Source of the DNA: JANPIX01 sp031425195
GTDB lineage: Bacteria > Pseudomonadota > Alphaproteobacteria > Rhodobacterales > Rhodobacteraceae
Assembly: GCA_031425195.1 (NCBI GenBank)
Contig: JANPIX010000009.1
Location: 1-64,000 of the forward strand
DNA: 64,000 nt
Reading direction: 5' to 3'
In this document: piece after piece, positions 18,050-25,091 of the stretch
How positions within the stretch are numbered: position 1 is the stretch's first letter
How the letters are laid out: every line of letters begins with the position of its first letter
Notes under the pieces: generated by a model
What the model was told of the DNA's origin: nothing
What the model saw: only the letters and a program-made list of their open reading frames with translations
Databases searched by the model: none
Translations under genes and position numbers: made by a program

Positions 18050-18125
18050 TGGTGCCCCCATACGGATTCGAACCGCAGACCCTCTGATTACAAATCAGAT
18101 GCTCTACCAGCTGAGCTATAGGGGC
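18050..18125 (-). tRNA. tRNA-Thr (anticodon UGU)
   Basis: On the minus strand the sequence folds as a tRNA. The acceptor stem GCCCCTA pairs with TGGGGGC, the D arm is AGCTCAGCTGGTAGAGC, the anticodon stem TCTGA/TCAGA carries loop TTTGTAA with anticodon TGT, and the T arm is GCGGTTCGAATCCG. The CCA end is encoded. The next base run on the minus strand is AAAAA. Confidence 0.95.
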
Positions 18126-18168
18126 ATTGGCCGCTCAGATAACGTGTCAGATGCGGTCTGGCAAGGGG

Positions 18169-19839
18169 TCAATGGCGCTGCGTTCTGGCCAGAAGGTGCA
18201 CTGCAACCAGACCGACGGCCATGACCAGCAGGGCGGCGGGCGCTGCGTCGTTCAACCGCTCCAGACTCGCCTCCTCATAGACGCGGGTGGCCAAGGTGTT
18301 GAAATTGAATGGCCGCAGCAATAGCGTCGCGGGAAGTTCCTTGACGCAGTCGACGAACACCACCAGCAACCCCGTGGCCAGCGGCCCGCGCAGCAACGGC
18401 AGATAGATCGCGCCAAGCGTGCCCCCGGCGCTGCGTCCCAAAGTGCGTGCTGCAAGCGCAAGATTCGGGGCAACCCGGCCGACCCCGGCATCGACCGACC
18501 CCTGTGCCACGCCGAAAAACCGCACCAGATAGGCGATGATCAGTGCGGCCGATGTGCCCGTCAGCAACAATCCCGGATCATGGCCAGTCGCCGCCAGCAC
18601 AGCATCCGCCACCCGGTGATCCAGCGCCGCGAGCGGGATCAGCAGGCCAAGAGCAAGCACCGCACCCGGGGCCGCATAGCCCAGCGTGGCAACAGGCAAC
18701 AACAAACGCGGCAACCTGCGCCCCGACAGCCGCGTGCCATACACCAGCACCACCGCCCCCATCACCGTCAAGACAGCCGCCACCCCGCTGACCACCAGCG
18801 TGTTCACCAACGCGTCGATCAGCCCTGGCGAAATCCATCCTGCAGGGTTCAGCAGGGCGTGACGCAGCATCACCGCCACCGGCAGCACGAAACCGATGGC
18901 AAAGGGCAGCAGACAGAACAGGCAGGCGAACCATCTGGCAGCGGGGCCAAGATCGGCCTGATCCACCGGACGGTCCCGCCGCGACAGGCTGTGATGCCGC
19001 ATCCCCTTTCGGCCCGCCCGCTCCATCCCGATCAGCACGAAGATCAGCGCCAACACCAGAACGGCAATCTGCGCGGCCCCACCGGCATTTCCTGCCGTCA
19101 GCCATGTCGTGAAGATACCCGTGGTCAGGGTCTGCACCCCGAAATGCGTCACGGTGCCGTAGTCGGCCACCGCCTCCATCAACGCAAGCGTGACACCTGC
19201 GGCAATCGCAGGCCGCGCCAGCGGCAGCCCCACGCGCCAGAACAGCCGCCACGGCCCGCAGCCAAGCGCGCGTGCCACATCATGCGCCGTCCCCGACTGA
19301 TCCCGAAACGCCGTGCGCGCAAGGAAATAGACATAGGGTGCCAACGCGGCCGCCAGCACAATGATGGCCCCTGTCCGCGACCGTATTTCCGGAAACCAGT
19401 AGTCGCGCGCCGACGTCCACCCCATCGCACCGCGCAAGGCCGTCTGCACCACGCCGGCATAGTTCAGAAAATCGACAAGCGCATAGGCCCCCACATAAGC
19501 CGGAATGGCGAGCGGGAACAAAAGCCCGACATCGAACAACCGCCGCCCCGGAAAGCGGTAATTGGTGACAAGCCACGCCGTTCCGGTGCCGAAAATGCAG
19601 GTCAGCACGCCAACGCCTGCCATCAGGATCAGGGTGTTTGCCAGATACCGCGGCAAAACGCTGGCCAGAAGATGCGGCCAGATGTTTTCGGCGGGATGGA
19701 ATGCGATCCAGATCACAGACAGGATAGGGGCAACCACCAGCGCCGCCATCACAAAAGCCGCGAATCCCCAGGGCTCGGGCAACAACCAACGCACCCCAAA
19801 AGGCGCAGGTGTTTTTATCTGAGTGTTTTTGTCAATCAT
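18169..19839 (-). CDS. Iron-type ABC transporter permease (FbpB/SfuB-like, two-domain)
   Basis: A 556-residue inner-membrane permease with about 12 membrane helices and two copies of the binding-protein-dependent permease domain. The two coupling EAA-type loops are seen near ARALGCGPWRLFWRVGLPLARPA and AARTLGRSAGGTLGAIYLPLLRGP. This arrangement is typical of ferric iron importers. It is unusual in standing alone: no periplasmic binding protein or ATPase gene is next to it, so partners must be encoded elsewhere. The start MIDKNTQIK at 19839 gives a normal length. The 115-nt upstream region is AT-rich for this genome, but I could not identify a convincing Fur or Irr box. Confidence 0.87.
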   Translation of the reverse strand: MIDKNTQIKTPAPFGVRWLLPEPWGFAAFVMAALVVAPILSVIWIAFHPAENIWPHLLASVLPRYLANTLILMAGVGVLTCIFGTGTAWLVTNYRFPGRRLFDVGLLFPLAIPAYVGAYALVDFLNYAGVVQTALRGAMGWTSARDYWFPEIRSRTGAIIVLAAALAPYVYFLARTAFRDQSGTAHDVARALGCGPWRLFWRVGLPLARPAIAAGVTLALMEAVADYGTVTHFGVQTLTTGIFTTWLTAGNAGGAAQIAVLVLALIFVLIGMERAGRKGMRHHSLSRRDRPVDQADLGPAARWFACLFCLLPFAIGFVLPVAVMLRHALLNPAGWISPGLIDALVNTLVVSGVAAVLTVMGAVVLVYGTRLSGRRLPRLLLPVATLGYAAPGAVLALGLLIPLAALDHRVADAVLAATGHDPGLLLTGTSAALIIAYLVRFFGVAQGSVDAGVGRVAPNLALAARTLGRSAGGTLGAIYLPLLRGPLATGLLVVFVDCVKELPATLLLRPFNFNTLATRVYEEASLERLNDAAPAALLVMAVGLVAVHLLARTQRH

Positions 19840-19954
19840 CCTGACGGCAGCCCTACCGCAAACCGGTTTGCCTGTCCAGATTTCCCCCGTTAAACTCTAA
19901 AACGCTAACCTGTGGCAGTGTCACGTTCAGGCGGGCACATGCTGAAAGGGCGCA

Positions 19955-20830
19955 ATGCGTATCATCTATCACCTTGGCGTGCATTGCACCGATGAAGAAC
20001 GCCTGGTGAAATGCCTGTTGAACAACCGCGCGGCGCTGGCGCGCGAGGGTATCGTCGTGCCCGGCCCGGCCCGGTATCGCACCCTGTTGCGCGACACTGC
20101 GTCCAGTCTGAATGGCCGCACCGCCAGCACGGATACCGAACAACTGATCCTTGACGAAATCTTGGACGAGGTGGAAGACCCCCGCCGCATCATCCTGTCA
20201 TGGGATAACTTTCTCGCGTTTCCGCAATGGGCGCTGCGCGGGGCCTTCTACATGACGGCGGGCGCACGAATGCGGTCCATCTGCCGCATTTTCCCCAATT
20301 GCGAGGCCGAGTTCCATCTGGCGATCCGCAACCCCGCCACCTTTCTGCCTGCCCTGATGGCAAAACAGCCCGACCGCCCCTATCTTGACGTGATGGACGG
20401 CGTTGATCCGCGTGATCTGTTCTGGTCAGAAACGATACAGGATCTGGCAACCGAAAACCCCGGCGTGCCGATTCATGTGTGGTGCGACGAAGACACGCCA
20501 ATGATCTGGCCCGAAATCCTGCAGGCCGTGTCAGGCCACAGCGATGATCTGACACTGGAAGGCACAGACGCGCTGCTCGCGTCCCTGCTCACCTCACATG
20601 CCATGGGGCGCTACCGTGATTTCGTGGCCCGCCGCAAGCCGCGCGACGTGGCGCACAGACGCAAGATCGTGGCAACGTTTCTGGCAAAACTCGCCCTGCC
20701 GCAGCGCATGGAAATGACAGTCGATCTTCCGGGGTGGACGGCGGAACTGGCCGAAACCCTGACGCTTCAATTTGATGAAGACCTGGCCCGGATCGCGGCC
20801 ATTCCCGGTGTCACGCTGACGCTGCCCTAG
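19955..20830 (+). CDS. Conserved-looking protein, possible degenerate sulfotransferase fold
   Basis: A 291-residue cytoplasmic protein that I do not recognise with certainty. The first 40 residues (IIYHLGVHCTDEERLVKCLLNNRAALAREGI) follow the strand-loop-helix plan of alphaproteobacterial sulfotransferase-like proteins, which read LHIGTHKTGT at the PAPS phosphate loop. The loop residues here are VHCTDE, so PAPS binding is doubtful. A second segment (RIILSWDNFLAF, then FHLAIRNPATFLPAL) fits the later part of that fold. AAAGGG lies upstream of the ATG at 19955. It is divergent from the iron permease and convergent with gapR. Its function is unknown. Confidence 0.7.
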   Translation: MRIIYHLGVHCTDEERLVKCLLNNRAALAREGIVVPGPARYRTLLRDTASSLNGRTASTDTEQLILDEILDEVEDPRRIILSWDNFLAFPQWALRGAFYMTAGARMRSICRIFPNCEAEFHLAIRNPATFLPALMAKQPDRPYLDVMDGVDPRDLFWSETIQDLATENPGVPIHVWCDEDTPMIWPEILQAVSGHSDDLTLEGTDALLASLLTSHAMGRYRDFVARRKPRDVAHRRKIVATFLAKLALPQRMEMTVDLPGWTAELAETLTLQFDEDLARIAAIPGVTLTLP

Positions 20831-20834
20831 GGCT

Positions 20835-21089
20835 TTACACCATGCCCAGCGCGGACTTGTACAGTTCCAGCACCGCTTCTTCCTCGGCAATGTCATCGGG
20901 CTTGCGCTTGCGCAACGCCACAACCTTGCGCAGCACCTTGGTGTCATAGCCGCGCCCTTTGGCCTCGGCCATCAGTTCTTTCTGGTTTTCGGCAACGTCG
21001 CGTTTTTCCGCTTCGAGTTGTTCATACCTTTCGATGAACTGGCGCAGTTCGTCTGCTGCGATCGTGTAGGTATCCACGCCATCGGCCAT
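20835..21089 (-). CDS. gapR: GapR-type DNA-binding protein (DUF2312/UPF0335)
   Basis: An 84-residue highly charged helical protein of the DUF2312 family. Its Caulobacter member GapR binds overtwisted DNA and helps topoisomerases during replication. Family marks are the ELRQFIERYEQLEAEKRDV coiled-coil segment, EAKGRGYDTKVLRKVVALRKR and the C-terminal LELYKSALGM. The ATG at 21089 is preceded by GGAG. The frame extends upstream to 21134 but adds no family sequence. Confidence 0.9.
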   Translation of the reverse strand: MADGVDTYTIAADELRQFIERYEQLEAEKRDVAENQKELMAEAKGRGYDTKVLRKVVALRKRKPDDIAEEEAVLELYKSALGMV

Positions 21090-21240
21090 CGGGCAACTCC
21101 ATCCACATTGGGCAAGCCCTGTGCCTAGCGCCATGAATGCGCGGGTTCAAGGGTGGAGTTTTGCACGTCCCGCCACTCAACCCTTGCACCCGGCACGGTC
21201 GCACAATAGGGCGGGCGCGGGACGCTAAAGGGGGCTTAAA

Positions 21241-21456
21241 ATGCAGGTATTGGTGGTTTTGGGTGCAGTCATTGCCCTGGCAGGGGTGGCCGGGTTGTTC
21301 TGGTGCGTGCGCGTCGTCGTCAAGGCGCGGCGCGAGGCAAAGGATGACGATGACTTGCGCATCCGTCTGCAAAAGGTGGTTGCCCTCAATCTGGCAGCAC
21401 TGGGCGTGTCGGCGCTTGGCCTCATGCTGGTCGTCGCGGGCATCGTGCTGGGCTGA
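21241..21456 (+). CDS. Small two-helix membrane protein, unknown function
   Basis: A 71-residue protein with two hydrophobic helices (about residues 3-26 and 46-70) joined by a charged segment (KARREAKDDDDLRIR). A strong AAAGGGGG site lies just before the ATG, which argues that it is translated. It is 66 nt upstream of the persulfide dioxygenase-like gene on the same strand and may be the first gene of that operon. I do not recognise the family. Confidence 0.65.
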   Translation: MQVLVVLGAVIALAGVAGLFWCVRVVVKARREAKDDDDLRIRLQKVVALNLAALGVSALGLMLVVAGIVLG

Positions 21457-21522
21457 CCCGCGCATTAACCCGTGCGAATCGTGGCCGGCCGCGGTATCAT
21501 CGCCCGGTCAGGAGCGACCATC

Positions 21523-22386
21523 ATGCCTACCGACGTCGCGGCCTTTTTTGATGAGCCGACAAACACCGTCACCTATGTTGTGCGCGATCCGCAGGGCAGC
21601 GCCTGCGCTGTAATCGATTCCGTTCTCGATTTCGATTACGCCTCCGGTCGGACAGATACGCGATCCGCCGATGCAGTGGTGGCCCATATCCGGGAACGCG
21701 GGCTTGATCTGCAATGGGTGCTCGAAACCCATGTCCACGCCGACCATCTGTCGGCAGCGCCCTATCTGCAGGACCAACTTGGCGGCAAGATCGGGATCGG
21801 CGAAGCCATCACGCAGGTGCAACACACCTTTGGCAAGATCTTCAACGAAGGCACCGCGTTCCAGCGTGACGGGTCGCAGTTCGATGCCCTGTTTGCAGAC
21901 GGCGACAGTCTGATGATCGGGCAGATGCGGGTTGACGTCATGCACACCCCCGGCCACACCCCCGCCTGCATGACCTATGTGATCGGCGACGCGGCCTTTG
22001 TGGGCGACACCCTGTTCATGCCTGACTTCGGCACGGCGCGCTGCGACTTTCCGGGCGGTTCTGCCGCCGTCCTTTACGATTCGGTGCAGCGTATTCTGGC
22101 CCTGCCCGACAACACCCGCATCTTCGTGGCACACGACTACAAGGCCCCGGGGCGTGAGACGTTCGCTTGGGAAAGCACCGTCGGCGCGCAAAAGACGCTG
22201 AACGTGCATATCGGTTCTGGACGGTCGCGCGATGATTTCGTAGCCCTGCGCGAAACGCGGGACGCCACGCTTCCCATGCCCCGCCTTATCATCCCGTCAT
22301 TGCAGGTGAACATGCGCGCGGGCCAGTTGCCCGAACCCGAGGCGAACGGCACCCGGTATCTGAAGGTTCCCTTGAACGGGCTGTAA
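21523..22386 (+). CDS. MBL-fold persulfide dioxygenase-like protein (Blh/ETHE1 type)
   Basis: A 287-residue metallo-beta-lactamase-fold protein of the ETHE1/Blh group, which oxidises glutathione persulfide to sulfite during sulfide detoxification. The metal motif HVHADH occurs in ETHVHADHLSAAPYL. HTPGHTPACMTYVIGD, FVGDTLFMPDFGTARCDFPGGS and FVAHDYKAPG follow as in this family. The ATG at 21523 has CAGGAG 8 nt upstream. It is followed by two YeeE/YedE transporter genes and a DUF442 domain, the same company it keeps in BigR-controlled operons of other proteobacteria. A BigR-like regulator gene is not seen next to it. Confidence 0.88.
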   Translation: MPTDVAAFFDEPTNTVTYVVRDPQGSACAVIDSVLDFDYASGRTDTRSADAVVAHIRERGLDLQWVLETHVHADHLSAAPYLQDQLGGKIGIGEAITQVQHTFGKIFNEGTAFQRDGSQFDALFADGDSLMIGQMRVDVMHTPGHTPACMTYVIGDAAFVGDTLFMPDFGTARCDFPGGSAAVLYDSVQRILALPDNTRIFVAHDYKAPGRETFAWESTVGAQKTLNVHIGSGRSRDDFVALRETRDATLPMPRLIIPSLQVNMRAGQLPEPEANGTRYLKVPLNGL

Positions 22387-22425
22387 GCCTGTGATCCAAC
22401 ACTTCCGGTAACGGGGGATATCGAC

Positions 22426-22851
22426 ATGGCGACAGACTGGCTTTGGGGGCTTGTAGGCGGTCTGATGATCGGCACCGCAGCGGCGATCTATCTTCTGGTT
22501 AACGGGCGCATCATGGGGGCATCCGGCATCCTTGGCGGATTGGTTGATGGATCGGGGCGCGGCACCAAGGGTGAAAGGCTGTCCTACATCGGCGGGCTGA
22601 TCGCCGTGCCGGCCGTGATGGCGGCGGGCGGCCTTGTTGCGCAGACCAACCTCACAGGTTCGTTCGGCATCATCGTGGCGGCAGGGCTTCTGACCGGATT
22701 GGGAACGCGCCTCGCCGGTGGGTGCACGTCTGGCCACGGCGTTTGCGGCATCTCGCGGCTGTCCGTCCGGGGCATCGTTGCCACGATCCTCTACATCGCG
22801 GCGGGGGTTGCCGCCGTCGCGGCACTGCGTCTGGGAGGCGTCATCCAATGA
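22426..22851 (+). CDS. YeeE/YedE family sulfur transporter, first half
   Basis: A 141-residue membrane protein with about four helices and the family motif GGCTSGHGVCGISR, whose cysteine is central to thiosulfate or persulfide movement in YeeE. GGGGGA precedes the ATG. The gene overlaps the next by 4 nt (ATGA), so the two half-size proteins are probably made together and work as a pair. Confidence 0.88.
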   Translation: MATDWLWGLVGGLMIGTAAAIYLLVNGRIMGASGILGGLVDGSGRGTKGERLSYIGGLIAVPAVMAAGGLVAQTNLTGSFGIIVAAGLLTGLGTRLAGGCTSGHGVCGISRLSVRGIVATILYIAAGVAAVAALRLGGVIQ

Positions 22852-23720
22852 CGCGGCTCGCGGTTTTTGCAGCCTTGGTGGGCGGCATCTTTGGCGCGGG
22901 CCTGCTGGTGTCCGGCATGACGGATACGGCCAAGGTTCAGGGGTTTCTGGATGTCACCGGCACGTGGGACGCAACTTTGATGTTCGTCATGGGTGGGGCC
23001 ATGCTGCCGATGGCCGTGGCCTGGCGGATCGCAGCACGGCGTCGCATGGCGTATCTGGGAACCCCCTTTCCCGTTCCGGTCACGCACGGCGTCGACCGCA
23101 GCCTTGTGATCGGGTCGATCCTGTTTGGCATCGGCTGGGGTCTTGCGGGATTGTGCCCTGGCCCCGCCATGGCGTCAGTTTCCTTTGGCGGCGGGGGAGG
23201 AGCGGTCTTTCTTCTTGCAATGGCTGCGGGTATGTTTGCTGCACCCGCCATCAGGGGCCGCCTTGCCGCACCTGCCCACCAAAGGACAACCATGGACATT
23301 CGCCGCTTGACCGACAGCTATGCCGTTTCGCCCCAGATCACGCCGCAAGACCTGCCCGAACTCAAGGCGGCAGGGTTCACGACGATCATCGACAACCGCC
23401 CTGACCCGGAAATCCCCGGCGACCTGCACGCATCGGTGCTGAAACACGCGGCAGAAGGGCTTGGCCTGACGTTTGTGGTCAACCCCATCATCGGCGGCGG
23501 CATGACGATGGATAACGTGACAGCACAGCGCGCGGCGATTGACGCGGCAACCGGCCCGGTGTTCGCCTATTGCGCCAGTGGCAACCGGTCTTCGGTGGTA
23601 TGGGCGCTGGCGCATGCGGGCCAGATGCCCACCGACGACCTGATCGGGATTCCGGCCCGGTTCGGCTACCAACTGGAAGCCGTGCGTGGGCAGATCGATG
23701 CCTTGGCAAAACAAGGCTGA
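22848..23720 (+). CDS. YedE-type transporter half fused to DUF442 (Blh phosphatase-like) domain
   Basis: A 290-residue frame without an internal stop. Residues 1-145 form a YedE half transporter with about four helices and the motif GLCPGPAMASVSFGG. Residues 149-290 form a DUF442 domain, a rhodanese/phosphatase-like fold, with the active loop CASGNRS (Cys242, Arg247). The junction carries its own Met (ATG 23292) preceded by AAAGGA, a good ribosome site. The DUF442 part may therefore also be made separately, and the cell may produce both a fusion and a free form. The start overlaps the previous gene's stop. It acts with the upstream MBL protein in persulfide or thiosulfate handling. Confidence 0.8.
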   Translation: MTRLAVFAALVGGIFGAGLLVSGMTDTAKVQGFLDVTGTWDATLMFVMGGAMLPMAVAWRIAARRRMAYLGTPFPVPVTHGVDRSLVIGSILFGIGWGLAGLCPGPAMASVSFGGGGGAVFLLAMAAGMFAAPAIRGRLAAPAHQRTTMDIRRLTDSYAVSPQITPQDLPELKAAGFTTIIDNRPDPEIPGDLHASVLKHAAEGLGLTFVVNPIIGGGMTMDNVTAQRAAIDAATGPVFAYCASGNRSSVVWALAHAGQMPTDDLIGIPARFGYQLEAVRGQIDALAKQG

Positions 23721-24048
23721 CCATCACTGTCAGCCCGGCCTGACCACCCCGCCACCAACATTGGCAACCACGCCCGCCGTCGCATCGGCACCGGTCAGCC
23801 TGCGTGAATGCAAAGGCCGGCATCGCGGCGAAAGTCGACAGAATGAATCTGCACCGCGCCGTGGCGTGCCGAAGATATCGACCGTAGCCCTGGCCCATCA
23901 TCAGAATCGCGTCATGCGTCGCTTGTGAACATCATTCCGGACAGATACCGGCGCGCCGCAGAACCCGGCCCACAGGATTGACCGCGCGCCGGAAACGGAA
24001 AAACCACGACCCGATACCCTGCCCCACCCAGCCTGTTTCCAATGGCCT
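23721..24048. other. 328-nt stretch without a supported gene
   Basis: This lies between the convergent sulfur operon and the FliM-like gene. A 6-bp inverted repeat (GGCTGA, then TCAGCC, 23715-23735) overlaps the stop of the upstream gene and may be a weak terminator. The rest has frames on both strands but none with a ribosome site or recognisable protein. I see nothing else in it. Confidence 0.4.
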
Positions 24049-25020
24049 CTAACCTGCCTGCCGCAACCGGGCACCGTCCGGCGCTTCCGCACCGGGCTGG
24101 GGCTGCGCTGCGGCCGCGTCCCCCCGTGCCACATGGGCCGGTTCGCAGTTCGCCAGACGCACCGCGCGGTGGCCCCTGTGTTGGCCCAGTCGCCCTTGCG
24201 CCATCGGTGCGCCGTCCATCGTTTCAATCAGGATCTGGTCCAGCCCCGCATCCCCCAATGGCAGAACCGACCCTTCCGTCAGCGTCATCACCTGCCCAAG
24301 CGGCAGGCGAAGCCGGGCGATGACGGCTTGCAACAGACAATCTGCCGTCATGATCCGTTCCTCCAGCGCCTCGGCGAAACCCGGGCCACTTGGCGGCTCC
24401 GCTTCCGCGGACAACAAGGTTTGCGGTTGACGGCCCCGCCCCCTCGCCGGCAGCGCCAGAAGAACCGGCCCCGACTTCACGCCCATGGCAAGGCCCACCT
24501 CTGCTGTGATCAGCCGGTACGGCACATCTTCCAGAAGCAACCCCAAAGGCCGCGGATCATCCAGAAACGAGGCATAGCGGTAACCGTCGGCCCAAGGCAG
24601 ATCGGCATCATGCGAAAGGATCCGCTCCACCCCCTCCATCACAGTATCAATCCACCCCGCCACCATGGCGGCGTCGGTGCGGGTGGGTTTGCGCTGCTGT
24701 GCCGGGCCAGGCATCACCTGCCCTAAAGTCTGCACCTCGATCAAACCGGCCAGGACGGGCGGTGACAGGATCAGCACACCCAACCCATCCAGTTGTCCAT
24801 CCAACACGGCGATCAAAGACCGGTCGGGGATGATGTCAAGAAGTTCGGTCAGCGACGTCTGCTGTGTCACAAGGCCCGTCGCGTCCACCCCCAAGGCCAG
24901 ACTGTCGCGACTGGCCCGCGCCAGGGCAAGCGGCCAGATACGCGATGTCCCGGCAAGACCATCGGCCCCCTGCTGGGTTCGGGCTGCCGCCACTTTGCGT
25001 CGGATCACATCGCCCTGCAC
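24049..25020 (-). CDS. FliM/FliN-family (SpoA domain) flagellar motor switch-like protein
   Basis: A roughly 323-residue protein resembling the FliM/FliN-family proteins found in roseobacters. The N-terminal region starts with IRRKVAAAR, a middle domain includes LAVLDGQLDG-like strands (IAVLDGQLDGLGVLILS), and the C-terminal SpoA-like part contains LPLGQVMTLTEGSVLPLGDAGLDQILIETMDG. Such proteins form the flagellar C-ring or related switch complexes. The start is unsure: GTG at 25020 follows a GGGGGCGGGG run, and other GTG codons lie at 25044 and 25008. It lies 71 nt downstream of a sensor kinase gene on the same strand and no other flagellar gene is in the window, which is odd for a motor protein. 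Confidence 0.75.
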   Translation of the reverse strand: MQGDVIRRKVAAARTQQGADGLAGTSRIWPLALARASRDSLALGVDATGLVTQQTSLTELLDIIPDRSLIAVLDGQLDGLGVLILSPPVLAGLIEVQTLGQVMPGPAQQRKPTRTDAAMVAGWIDTVMEGVERILSHDADLPWADGYRYASFLDDPRPLGLLLEDVPYRLITAEVGLAMGVKSGPVLLALPARGRGRQPQTLLSAEAEPPSGPGFAEALEERIMTADCLLQAVIARLRLPLGQVMTLTEGSVLPLGDAGLDQILIETMDGAPMAQGRLGQHRGHRAVRLANCEPAHVARGDAAAAQPQPGAEAPDGARLRQAG

Positions 25021-25091
25021 ACCCCGCCCCCGCCTTGCTGACACCTGTGTCTCAGGCCTGCCAGAAATGGGTTGCCAAATGGTTAGCGCCG

